Source: JBAOHV01 sp963714875
Lineage (GTDB): Bacteria > Actinomycetota > Acidimicrobiia > Acidimicrobiales > Microtrichaceae
Assembly (NCBI GenBank): GCA_963714875.1
Contig: CAVQQI010000008.1
Location: 310,001-374,000 of the forward strand
DNA: 64,000 bases
Direction: 5' to 3'
Within the stretch, counting starts at the first letter, position 1, and each line of letters starts with the position of its first letter. Below the pieces are notes generated by a model. It was not told the origin of the DNA. It searched no databases and worked only from the letters and a program-made list of their open reading frames with translations. Of the stretch, positions 17,563-26,155 are shown piece after piece. The translations under genes and the position numbers were made by a program.

Positions 17563-18447
17563 TCAGTCGGCGGGGTCGGTCTGGTCCGGCTCTCCCTCTG
17601 GCCCTGTGCCGAGGTAGCCGGACTCGAGCAGGTCGGTGCGTTCGGCCAGCTCCGCCGCGTCACCCGATGCGGCGATCCGCCCGCGATCCATGAGGTACGC
17701 ACGGTCCGACACGGCGAGCACGAGCGACACGTGCTGTTCCACCAGCAGCACGCCGGCGCACAGCTCCTGTGCGATCGACCGGAGCACCGGCAGCAGGTGG
17801 TCGACGATGATCGGGGCCAACCCCAGGCTCATCTCATCGACCATCAACAGCCTGGGCCGACCGAGCACCGCTCGTGCGAGAGCCACCATCTGCTGCTCGC
17901 CGCCCGACAGCAGCCCGGCCCGGCGGTTCATCACGTTGCGCAGGGCCGGGAACCACTCCAGCACCTGTTCCAGCGGCAGGGGGTCGGGCGCGCCACGCCC
18001 GCGGGGTCGGCCGAGCCGCAGGTTCTCCGCGGTGGTCAGATCGAAGAACAGGCCACGGTCCTCGGGGACGTGCGCCACGCCGCGTCGAGCCAGGCGAGCG
18101 ACCTCGCCGGGTCGAACCCGTCGTCGCCGAGCCGACTCGTGGCCGAGCACGGTCACCGATCCACCGATGGCAGGCAGCACGCCCGACACCGTCAGCAGCG
18201 TCGTGGTCTTCCCGGCGCCGTTGGCCCCGAGCAGCGCGACCACCTCGCCGGCATCGACGTGCAGATCCACGCCGTGCACAACGGGTGTTCCGTCGTAGCC
18301 GCCGATCAGGCCGGCGAGCTCCAGCAGCCGTTCGCCGGGCTCGCCGCCCGTGCGGTTCCTGCCGGCCGGGCCGCCCGCGTCGGTCGGATCGCCGGCGATC
18401 TCCGGATCGTTCAGGGGAACCGACGCCGCGTCGGTCGGCGAGCTCAC
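17563..18447 (-). CDS. Branched-chain-amino-acid-type ABC transporter ATPase (LivF-like)
   Basis: 294 residues from GTG 18447, which overlaps the LivG-like stop (GTGA). After a ~40-residue variable N-terminus the ATPase has Walker A GANGAGKTT, a Q-loop region near the VAHVPEDRGLFFDLTTAENL signature (the 'PEDR' form is typical of LivF), the ABC signature LLSGGEQQMVALARAVL, Walker B LLMVDEMSLGLAP, and the switch His in LLVEQHVSLVL. It energises import with the LivG-like ATPase and the fused permease. Last gene of the operon 22546-17563. Confidence 0.9.
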   Translation of the reverse strand: MSSPTDAASVPLNDPEIAGDPTDAGGPAGRNRTGGEPGERLLELAGLIGGYDGTPVVHGVDLHVDAGEVVALLGANGAGKTTTLLTVSGVLPAIGGSVTVLGHESARRRRVRPGEVARLARRGVAHVPEDRGLFFDLTTAENLRLGRPRGRGAPDPLPLEQVLEWFPALRNVMNRRAGLLSGGEQQMVALARAVLGRPRLLMVDEMSLGLAPIIVDHLLPVLRSIAQELCAGVLLVEQHVSLVLAVSDRAYLMDRGRIAASGDAAELAERTDLLESGYLGTGPEGEPDQTDPAD

Positions 18448-19238
18448 GACGGCCCCGTGGTGCCGAGGTAGGCCGAGACGACCATCGGGTTGCTGCGGAT
18501 CTCGGCCGGCGTGCCGCTGGCGATCAGCCCGCCGAAGTCCAACACATGCACCGTGTCGCACACACCGAGCACGACCGACATGTCGTGGTCCACCAACAGC
18601 ACCGTCACCCCCCGGCCGGGAAGGCTGCGCAACACGTCGTTCAGCTCCGAGGTCTCCCGCGTGTCGAGGCCGGCCGCCGGTTCGTCCAACAACAGCAGCC
18701 GCGGCCGCGACACCAGTGCCCGTGCCAGCGCCACCAGGTGGCGTTGCCCGTTCGAGAGCTCGTCGGGACGCCGGTCCGCCAGTGGTCCCAGCTCCAGCTG
18801 CTCCAACACCTCGTCGACGGCCGCGGGCGCGGGAGTACCGGAGCGGAAGAGGTCTCGGAGCAGCGACCAGCGCCGGGGGAGCACCGCGGCCACCAGCAGG
18901 TTCTCCCGCACGGTCAGGTCGTCGAACAACTCCAGGGACTGGAAGGTCCGCACCAGCCCGCTGCGTGCGCGCTGATGGGGGTCCAGCGGTCCGAGATGGG
19001 TCCCGTCCAGTTCGATGCGGCCCGAGGTCGGGGTGGTGAACCCGCTGAGCGTGTCGATGAAGGTGGTCTTCCCGGCGCCGTTCGGCCCGATCAGCCCGGC
19101 GATCTCCCCCTCGGCCACTTGCAGCGAGACCTCGTGCAACGCGACCAGACCACCGTGGTGCACCGTCAGGTTCGACACCGCCAGGCAGCTCCGGACCGCG
19201 CCCCCGGGGCTGCCCGCGATGGGGTCGGGGGCGGTCAC
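18444..19238 (-). CDS. Branched-chain-amino-acid-type ABC transporter ATPase (LivG-like)
   Basis: 264 residues from GTG 19238, overlapping the permease stop by 4 bp (GTGA). Walker A GPNGAGKTT, then FIDTLSGFTTPTSGRIELDG, a Q-loop RTFQSLELFDDLTVRENLLV typical of LivG, the signature LSNGQRHLVALARALV, Walker B LLLLDEPAAGL, and the switch His in LLVDHDMSVVL. The signature reads LSNGQ instead of LSGGQ, a common LivG variant. Works as the partner of the LivF-like ATPase. Confidence 0.9.
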   Translation of the reverse strand: MTAPDPIAGSPGGAVRSCLAVSNLTVHHGGLVALHEVSLQVAEGEIAGLIGPNGAGKTTFIDTLSGFTTPTSGRIELDGTHLGPLDPHQRARSGLVRTFQSLELFDDLTVRENLLVAAVLPRRWSLLRDLFRSGTPAPAAVDEVLEQLELGPLADRRPDELSNGQRHLVALARALVSRPRLLLLDEPAAGLDTRETSELNDVLRSLPGRGVTVLLVDHDMSVVLGVCDTVHVLDFGGLIASGTPAEIRSNPMVVSAYLGTTGPS

Positions 19239-21239
19239 GCGGCTGCCTCGGACACGTCGGCGGTGGTGGCGCTGCCAGGTCGCAGGCGGGCCAGCCCGTT
19301 GCGGGCCAACCCCGTCACACCCTCCGGGGCGAAGATGGCGGTCAGGATCAGCGCGATGCCGCTGGTGGCGAACACGTAGTTGCCCACGTCGCCGCCCGAG
19401 AGATCCGCGCTCAGCGTCGTGACGATGCCGGCCTGTGCCATCAGTCCGGCGACCAGGGCTCCGCCGATGCTGGCCACGCCACCCAGGTAGGTGAGCGCCA
19501 GCACCACCAGCGCTCCGATCACCATGAACGACGTGGGCGACAGCGTCGCGGTCGACTCGGCCATGAGGACACCCGCCAGTCCTGCCAGGAACGACGAGAC
19601 GCCGAACGCTCCGAGCTTGGTACGTGCCACGTCGATGCCGGCCGCTGCGGCAGCCCGCTCGTTCGACCGCACCGCCAACCAACGCAGCCCCGTGCCGTTG
19701 CGACGCAGGTTCGCGACGCCGACCGCGCACGCGGCGAGGACCACCAGCACCATGACGCCGAACGCCGGCCGGAAGTTGTCCGCGCCGCGGGCGCTGATGC
19801 CCACGTCGAGTCCGCCCAGGTTGGGTCGTGGGGCGGAACTGCCGGCGGGTCCTCCGGAGAAGCTCGGACTGGCCAGCACCAGCTGCTCGATGGCGACGGC
19901 GAGCGCCAGGGTGGTGATGGCCAGGCTCATCCCGCGGACCCGGGTCGCCGGCAGGCCGACGAGGACCCCGAGTGCCGCGGCGACGAGCGCAGCGATGATC
20001 GCGGCCGACGCGAACGGCACGCCGTGCTCGTCCAGGCGGATCACGGTGAAACCCGACACGCCTGCGAAGGCCAGCTGCGCCAGCGAGATCTGGCCGACGT
20101 AGCCGGTGACGACCACGACCGACAGGGCGAGCAGCGGCGAACACCATCGACACGATGATCGCCTGCCGGTAGCCGGCCGAGGCGGTGAGCAGCCCGATCA
20201 GGACCAGTGCTCCCAGCGCGGCGGTCCATGCTGCGACATGTCGTGGGGTCGGCGAGCCCGGCAGGTGGCTGGTGAGGATCGCCGAGCGATCGGGCAGCGC
20301 GTCACCGCCCCAGACCAGCGCGCCGATGATCAGCGCGACGGGCACCGCCTGTTGCAGCCCGGTGGTGGGCAGCCACTCGGGGATCCAGGTGACCTCGGGC
20401 TGCACCGCGTAGCCGAGGATCCACGACTGGAGCATCCCGATGCCGAGACCTGCTGCTGCAGCGATGGCGAACGAACGGAGCCGCCCCAGCAGCGCAGCGG
20501 CCAGTGCCGGCACGACCAGCAGCGTCGTTGCGATCGGATCCAGCCCCGAGATGGGCTCGATCAGGATCACCGCGAGCCCGGCGAGCACCGAGGCGATGGC
20601 CCAGTTGGCCGCGCCCAGCACGTCGGGAGAGATGCCCAGCAGCAGCGCCCCCTTCTCGTTGCTCGCAGCAGCACGGGTCGCCAGCCCGAACCGGGTCAGG
20701 TGGTACAGCGCGGTGAGCCCGACGGTGGCCAGGACGACGAGCCCGACCAGCAGCAGGCGGTTCTGGCTGACGGCGGTGCCCGCCAGGCGCACCGGGTCCT
20801 CGGGCAGCACCGGCCGGCGTGTCGTGACGCCGGCACCGGCCACGGGGAACCGCAGCCGGACGATCTCCTGCAGGTAGAGCAGCAGGCCCAGGGACGCGAC
20901 GACCCGGGCCAGGACCGGGGACTGGCGGAGCGGTCGGAACACCAGGACGTACACGACGAGTCCGACCGCCGCTCCGAGCAGGACCGCAAGCGCCAGGGCG
21001 GAGGCCAGCGTCGGGCGGTCGAGCAGGTGGACCCGTTCGGGGAGCCCCAGGATCGGGAGCACCAGGTCGCCGGTCTCACGGAACTCGAAGAACGCGTAGG
21101 CCACGTACATGCCCATGGCCGCGTGCGCGAAGTTGACGACGCCCGAGGACCGGTAGCTCAGTACCAGGCCGAGCGCGAGCGATGCGACGACCGCGCCCCC
21201 GCCGAGGCCGGCGAGCAGGAAGCCCAGGTGGGTGCTGAT
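19235..21239 (-). CDS. Fused LivH-LivM ABC permease, one frame break, start unresolved
   Basis: One continuous coding region joins a LivH-like half (ISTHLGFLLAGLGGGAVVAS, SYRSSGVVNFAHAAMGMYVA, EKGALLLGISPDVLGAANWA) and a LivM-like half (VVTGYVGQISLAQLAFAGVS, the LivM signature; RSNERAAAAAGIDVARTKLG, the EAA-like loop). No stop separates them. The frame breaks at ~20135-20138; dropping one base gives VFALLALSVVVVTGYVGQ, and the length is then 3n+1. No ATG, GTG or TTG is visible at the expected start. Position 21239 is the first in-frame codon (ATC) after the upstream gene's stop; a GTG at 21338 is in frame but lies 94 bp inside that gene. About 668 codons and many transmembrane helices. Confidence 0.75.
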
Positions 21240-21244
21240 GGCGA

Positions 21245-22546
21245 CTACGCCCCGTAGATCGCGCCGACGTCGATCCAGCTGCCGAGCTGGACCAGTTCCT
21301 GGTCCTCGACCTCGCCGAGGATCTGCTGCGGCGAGCACATCGCGGGCAGGCCGGCGAGCTGTTGACCGTCGCAGGTGTAGTCGTGGCCCATGAAGCTGGG
21401 GGTGTCGACCTGGCTCGCCAGGGCATCGGTGATGCCCTGCGCGGTGGACCCTTCGGCACCCAGCCCCCGCATGATCGAGTACAGGTTCATGAACGCCCGG
21501 AAGGTGACGGTGGCGGCGCCGATCGCGTCAACCCCGTCGCCGTACTCCGCGATCACCGCGTTGTAGGTGGCGCTGTCGGGGTTCGGCTCGCTGGAGGAGA
21601 TCGGGCCCTCGACGTTGAAGATCGTGCCGTTGGTCGCTGCGGGGTCCACCGAGGCGAGGATGGTGGGTGCCACACAGGCGCCGGTGAAGAACCGCTGCGC
21701 GGTCACCCCCAGGGTGTGCATGCCCTCGTAACCGGCGGCGCAGCCCGTGTCGGCGGCCAGCATGAAGATCGCGTCCGGTTGACCTGCCGCGGCGGCCTGG
21801 ATCGCGGAGGAGACATCGGTGGACAGGATCGGGTAGGGGACCAGCTGGGTCTCCACGCCGGCCCGCTCCAGCACCGTCCGGGCGTACTCGGCGCTCTCGG
21901 TGATCGACCCGAACTCGCCGTACACGATCGCCACCTTCTCGGCGTCCATCTCGTTGATCGCGTAGTCGGCGAACGCGATGGTCGCGCCCCAGCTGCCGCC
22001 GCTCCACTGGAACGAGTTGGGGCTCTTGACCGACTGCTCGCTCACGGGGATACCGCCGACGAACGGGATGCCGTTGTCGGCCAGCACCTCGATGCCGTTG
22101 CCGAACACGTCGATGCCGCCCATCACGACAGCGACGTCCTGCTCGACGAACTGCTGGCCGCACGACGTGGAGCCCTCTGCGGAGAACTGGGTGTTGCAGA
22201 CCTCCAGTTCGATCGGTCGCCCGTCGATGCCGCCCAGCTGTTCGTTCACGAAGGCGATCGCCGCCTCGGCGGCCTGGCTCAGCTCGGGATAGGAGCCCGC
22301 CGGGGTGTTCTCCTGGTTGATCATGCCGATGGTGATCGGCTCGCCGTCGGCTGCGGTGGGTTCATCCGGTACCAGGTCCCCGATGGTGCTGGCGCGGGCG
22401 CAGTCCAGCAGCTCCTCCCCGACGCACTCGTCGACCGGCACCGCGGGCTCGTCGGTGGCGACATCTGCCTCCGGCTCGCTGCAACTGGTCGTGAGCGCTG
22501 CGAACAGCGCGAGCACTGCGACACACATGATCGATTGACGGATCAC
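21245..22546 (-). CDS. ABC transporter substrate-binding lipoprotein (Liv/periplasmic-binding type 1)
   Basis: 433 residues from GTG 22546, with a GGGGGA ribosome site just upstream. The signal peptide ends in a lipobox (ALTTSC), so it is membrane-tethered. After a short acidic linker the type-1 binding fold begins: ITIGMINQENTPAGSYPELS, AIAFVNEQLGGIDGRPIELE, QDVAVVMGGIDVFGNGIEVL, VAIVYGEFGSITESAEYART and PDAIFMLAADTGCAAGYEGM. Two Cys in the C-terminal YTCDGQQLAGLPAMC could form a disulfide. Its ligand is not predictable; Liv-type receptors in actinobacteria bind amino acids, aromatics, ureas or lipid-like molecules. A dyad operator is centred 49 bp upstream. Confidence 0.88.
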   Translation of the reverse strand: MIRQSIMCVAVLALFAALTTSCSEPEADVATDEPAVPVDECVGEELLDCARASTIGDLVPDEPTAADGEPITIGMINQENTPAGSYPELSQAAEAAIAFVNEQLGGIDGRPIELEVCNTQFSAEGSTSCGQQFVEQDVAVVMGGIDVFGNGIEVLADNGIPFVGGIPVSEQSVKSPNSFQWSGGSWGATIAFADYAINEMDAEKVAIVYGEFGSITESAEYARTVLERAGVETQLVPYPILSTDVSSAIQAAAAGQPDAIFMLAADTGCAAGYEGMHTLGVTAQRFFTGACVAPTILASVDPAATNGTIFNVEGPISSSEPNPDSATYNAVIAEYGDGVDAIGAATVTFRAFMNLYSIMRGLGAEGSTAQGITDALASQVDTPSFMGHDYTCDGQQLAGLPAMCSPQQILGEVEDQELVQLGSWIDVGAIYGA

Positions 22547-22587
22547 ACTTCCCCCTGAACATGTTGTCCGGCCGGCCCCCCGGTCGA

Positions 22588-22602
22588 CTGAACAGTGTTT
22601 AC
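22588..22602. promoter_or_regulatory. Putative operator, dyad site 2
   Basis: CTGAACAGTGTTTAC, the reverse complement of GTAAACACTGTTCAG, lies 42 bp upstream of the ABC substrate-binding protein start. It matches site 3 at 14 of 15 positions in opposite orientation. The dyad is GTRAACA-N-TGTTYAC, a size typical for TetR-family operators. Confidence 0.68.
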
Positions 22603-22690
22603 CGCGTCTGGGTGCTCCAAGCATTCCGACCATAGACGGTCGTTGGTCGGTGGCTGTCCCGAGGTGTGGCTTGCGCGGCGGTCGACACAG

Positions 22691-22705
22691 GTAAACACTG
22701 TTCAC
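22691..22705. promoter_or_regulatory. Putative operator, dyad site 3
   Basis: GTAAACACTGTTCAC, an almost perfect dyad (GTAAACA-C-TGTTCAC), lies 48 bp upstream of the third carotenoid-oxygenase gene. Together with site 2 it occupies the 206-bp divergent region between the importer and this oxygenase. Confidence 0.7.
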
Positions 22706-22752
22706 GACGAGCGTCGACCGGGGGGTCGAGCGATGCGCTCGAGGGGAGCGAC

Positions 22753-24441
22753 ATGGCCACGCTGACGACCAACCTGTTCCACGGTCAGGGGGAGCGCGAC
22801 CACCGTCTGGAGGTCATCGAGGGTCACTGGCCCGCTGACATCGACGGCTCGGTCTACGTCGTCGGGCCCGACAAGCGTGGACCGGGTGGCCACTGGTTCG
22901 CCGAGCAGGGGCTGGTCGAACGCATCCGGATGCAACCCGACGGGCTCGGCCGCATCCGGGTCGAGCACCGGCGAGTCGCGACCACGTTGGATCGTCTGCG
23001 CGAGCGGCACCCGCGGTGGTTCAGGAAGATCAAGTTCATGGAGCTGTCGCCGTTCGGAGTGTCGAACTTCGCCAACACGAACGTCGCGGCCATCGACGGG
23101 CGGCTCTTCCTCGGCTACGACGCCGGTCGCCCGCTCGAGATCGATCCCGAGACGCTCGAGTACCTGACGCCGGTGGGCGCCAACAGCGAATGGCTGCAGT
23201 CCGCTCCGGGGTTGGTCGAACCGCTGTGCGCGGTCGCTGCACACCCGGCGGTCGACGTCGAGGACGGCGCGCTCTACTTCGTGAACTACAGCCAGCTCAG
23301 CGCCGCCGGCACCGAACGTGAGACCCACGTCGCTCGTTGGGGCCTCGATGGCCCGGTGCAGCGATGGCGAGTGGCGGGCATGTCGCCGTACGACTCGATC
23401 CACGACATCAAGTCGACCGAGCACCATCTGGTGATCAGCGATCTGCCGTTCGTGGTCGAACCCGGCGGATTCCGTGGCGAGCCGCGTACACGGCGCAACC
23501 AGACCCACACCTCGTTGTGGATCGTCGCCAAGGCAGATCTCGACGCCACGCCGGTCGGGTCCACGGTGCATGCGACCGAGGTCCGGCTGCCGATCCCGAC
23601 GGGCCACCTGGTCGTCGACCGAGAGGAGCCCGACGGGTTGTTGCGGGTGGTGCTGCAGCACATGCCGCTGGCCGATCTGATGATCTCGATGGACCCGTCG
23701 ATGCGCGACCACCGCCACGGCGAACCGATCGACACCGACTACGAGGGCATGGTGGCGTTGGCGGTCCAGCCGTCGGTGATCGGTCGGTACCTCATCGACC
23801 CCGTGACCGGCCGCGTGCACGAGTCCGAGCTGGTCAGCGACGACGAGCAGCTCTGGGGCGGCATCCTCACGACGAGCGACATCCACCGCCCCGAGGCACG
23901 CCGGCAGCAGCGTCAGCTCTGGTACGCCGGGTGCGGCTTCGATCCCGAGCTGGTGCCCCAACCCTGGTGGGACCTGTACGGCGACGCCACCGATGGGGTG
24001 GTTGCTCCCTCGGAGCTGCCCGACCGTGCGGTGCCCGGTGCCGTGGCACGCATCGACCTGGAGTCGATGAAGGTTGCGGAGGTCTGGAGCTACGAGGACG
24101 GCGCGTTCCCCTCGCCGCCGACGTTCGTCCCGCGCGCCGGGTCGGACGACCCCGACGACGGCTATGTCGTGGTGGTGGTGCACCGCGACGGCGACAAGGA
24201 GGTGCAGCTGTTCGACGCCCACCGCTTGGCGGACGGCCCCGTCGCCCGGGCAACTGCACCCGGGTTCCACCCGGGTCTGTTGCTGCACTCGACCTGGATG
24301 GCCGATCGTGTCGGCCGGCGGCCGAGCGAGTACGCCGTACCGGTGCGTCGTGACGTCGCCGGGGCGCTGCGCGGGGTCCCCGGTGTGGTCGCAGATCTGC
24401 TGACGATGACCCGCGACCTGCGTCGGGGAGCGACGCGATGA
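22753..24441 (+). CDS. Carotenoid cleavage oxygenase family protein (third of three)
   Basis: 562 residues from ATG 22753, after a GAGGGGAG ribosome site. Candidate iron ligands: H164 (VAAHPAVDVEDG), H217 (DSIHDIKSTE), H285 (PTGHLVVDRE) and H512 (LLLHSTWMA). FGVSNFANTNVAAIDGRLFL and VAGMSPYDSIHDI follow the family pattern. The third His is in an unusual context, so activity is less certain than for the first paralogue. Divergent from the ABC substrate-binding gene, and its stop overlaps the start of the ligase gene (ATGA), giving a two-gene operon. Probable role: oxidative cleavage of an imported alkene whose acid product is activated by the ligase. Confidence 0.75.
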   Translation: MATLTTNLFHGQGERDHRLEVIEGHWPADIDGSVYVVGPDKRGPGGHWFAEQGLVERIRMQPDGLGRIRVEHRRVATTLDRLRERHPRWFRKIKFMELSPFGVSNFANTNVAAIDGRLFLGYDAGRPLEIDPETLEYLTPVGANSEWLQSAPGLVEPLCAVAAHPAVDVEDGALYFVNYSQLSAAGTERETHVARWGLDGPVQRWRVAGMSPYDSIHDIKSTEHHLVISDLPFVVEPGGFRGEPRTRRNQTHTSLWIVAKADLDATPVGSTVHATEVRLPIPTGHLVVDREEPDGLLRVVLQHMPLADLMISMDPSMRDHRHGEPIDTDYEGMVALAVQPSVIGRYLIDPVTGRVHESELVSDDEQLWGGILTTSDIHRPEARRQQRQLWYAGCGFDPELVPQPWWDLYGDATDGVVAPSELPDRAVPGAVARIDLESMKVAEVWSYEDGAFPSPPTFVPRAGSDDPDDGYVVVVVHRDGDKEVQLFDAHRLADGPVARATAPGFHPGLLLHSTWMADRVGRRPSEYAVPVRRDVAGALRGVPGVVADLLTMTRDLRRGATR

Positions 24442-26021
24442 TGCCGCTGCTCGACGAGATGGTGCAGGAGCGTCCGGGCGCTGCCGCGGTGGTCGACGCC
24501 GGCGGGGTCACGAGCTGGCGAGCGCTCGATGGTCGGGTGGGAGCGTTGGTCGCCGGACTCCGCGCTCGGGGCCTGGCCGAGGGCGACCGCGTCGTGGCGA
24601 TGTTGGGCAACCAGGTCGAGCTGGTCGAGGTGTCCCTGGCGTGCATGCACGCCGGATGGCTGCTGGTGCCGCTCAACTGGCACTGGGTGGCCGACGAGGT
24701 GGCCTACGTCCTGGCCGACGCGGATGCGTCCGCGGTGGTGGTCGACCAGCGCTTCGGCGAAGTGGTCGCCGCAGCGATGACCGCCGGCGACGCGCCCGAG
24801 GTCGGCGTCGCCCTGCTGGTCGGATCCGGTCCCGTCGGTCCCACCGGCGCCGACGACGTGTTCGAGCCCTACGAGTCCGTCGCCGGTGGCCAGCCGCCGG
24901 ATGAGCTGACCGAGCCGGCCCGCGGCGGGCCGATGTTCTACACATCGGGCACCACCGGGCACCCCAAGGGCGTGCGCGGGTCGTTGGCGCAGCTGGGCGG
25001 ATCGCCCGAGATCTGGACCCTGATGGCGCATTCCATGCGCACGGTGACCGAGTTGCCGGACCGGGACGCCGTCCAGGGGATCTGCGGTCCGATGTACCAC
25101 TCGGCGCAGTGGGTCATGTCGATGTTCGCCCTGTTGTGCGGGGCCACCGTGGTGCTCCAGCACCGCTTCGACGCGGATGAGCTGTTGACCCTGGTCGACC
25201 GGCATCGGGTGACCAACCTGCACCTGGTGCCGACGCAGATGTCGCGCCTGCTGCAGCTGCCCGACGAGCGCAGAGCGGCCTGCGATGCATCCAGCCTCTC
25301 CTCGATCCTGCACGGCGCGGCGCCGTGCCCTCCGTCGGTGAAGCGTTCGATGATCGAGTGGCTGGGCCCGATCGTGACCGAGTACTACGGCGGCACCGAG
25401 GGCGGGTTCATCTCGACGATCACCAGCACCGAGTGGCTCGAGCGGCCCAGCAGCGTCGGTCGTCCGCTCGAGATCGTCGAGATCGTCGTGGTCGACGAGG
25501 ACGGCGCAGCGGTGCCCGCCGGCGTTGCGGGCGACCTGTACTTCCGCAGCCTGCTCGGCAACCGGTTCGAGTACCACAATGCTGCGGACAAGACCGACGC
25601 GGCGCACCTCGAGCCGGGGCTCGCGACGCTCGGTGACATCGGGTACCTGGACGAGGACGGGTACCTGCACCTGTCCGACCGTCGCATCGACATGGTGGTC
25701 TCCGGCGGGGTGAACATCTATCCCGCGGAGATCGAGGCGGTGCTGTTCGCAGCGGAGCCGGTGGCCGACGCAGCGGTGTTCGGGATCCCCGACGAGGAGA
25801 TGGGGGAGTCGGTGCGGGCCGCGCTGGTGCTGCGCGACGGGGTGGAGTGGAACGACACGGTCCAAGCATCGCTGGTCGCCCACTGCCGGGAACACCTGGC
25901 GGGCTACAAGTGCCCGCGCAGCTTCGAGGTGCACGACGCGCTGCCCCGCAGCGAGGCCGGCAAGTTGTTGAAGCGGTCGCTGCGCGACCCCTGGTGGGCG
26001 GCGAGCGGCCGTGCGATCTGA
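24438..26021 (+). CDS. Acyl-CoA synthetase / AMP-dependent ligase
   Basis: 527 residues. Adenylate-forming core motifs are all present: MFYTSGTTGHPKGVRGS (phosphate-binding loop), ITEYYGGTEGG in the form VTEYYGGTEGGFIS, GDIGYLDEDGYLHLSDRRID (hinge and Asp), GGVNIYPAEIEAVL, and the C-terminal catalytic Lys in PRSEAGKLLKRSL. It activates a carboxylic acid to acyl-AMP, then to the CoA thioester. Translationally coupled to the third oxygenase gene, so its natural substrate may be a cleavage product, such as an aromatic or polyene acid. The sequence resembles FadD/benzoate-CoA-ligase-type enzymes without pointing to one substrate. Confidence 0.88.
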   Translation: MMPLLDEMVQERPGAAAVVDAGGVTSWRALDGRVGALVAGLRARGLAEGDRVVAMLGNQVELVEVSLACMHAGWLLVPLNWHWVADEVAYVLADADASAVVVDQRFGEVVAAAMTAGDAPEVGVALLVGSGPVGPTGADDVFEPYESVAGGQPPDELTEPARGGPMFYTSGTTGHPKGVRGSLAQLGGSPEIWTLMAHSMRTVTELPDRDAVQGICGPMYHSAQWVMSMFALLCGATVVLQHRFDADELLTLVDRHRVTNLHLVPTQMSRLLQLPDERRAACDASSLSSILHGAAPCPPSVKRSMIEWLGPIVTEYYGGTEGGFISTITSTEWLERPSSVGRPLEIVEIVVVDEDGAAVPAGVAGDLYFRSLLGNRFEYHNAADKTDAAHLEPGLATLGDIGYLDEDGYLHLSDRRIDMVVSGGVNIYPAEIEAVLFAAEPVADAAVFGIPDEEMGESVRAALVLRDGVEWNDTVQASLVAHCREHLAGYKCPRSFEVHDALPRSEAGKLLKRSLRDPWWAASGRAI

Positions 26022-26078
26022 GTCGCCCACGAGTTGGATCTCTCGCCAGCTGAACCGCGCGTCGCTTCTGCACCGCTG

Positions 26079-26099
26079 CTCCTGAACACCGCTCAGGAG
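26079..26099 (+). terminator. Weak hairpin after the ligase gene
   Basis: Perfect 7-bp stem (CTCCTGA paired with TCAGGAG) with a 7-base loop, 58 bp after the ligase stop and before the GGDEF gene. Could be a weak terminator; no T-run follows. Confidence 0.3.
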
Positions 26100-26155
26100 A
26101 AAGCTCAATCCGCGACGCCGTTCGTGCCGATACGACTCCACCGAAGGAGTTCATC

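Noticed and set aside
18444..21338. One 964-codon protein joining permease and LivG ATPase
   Set aside because: It arises only because the frame change near 20136 leads into the ATPase frame; the real LivM half and the GTGA overlap show two genes.
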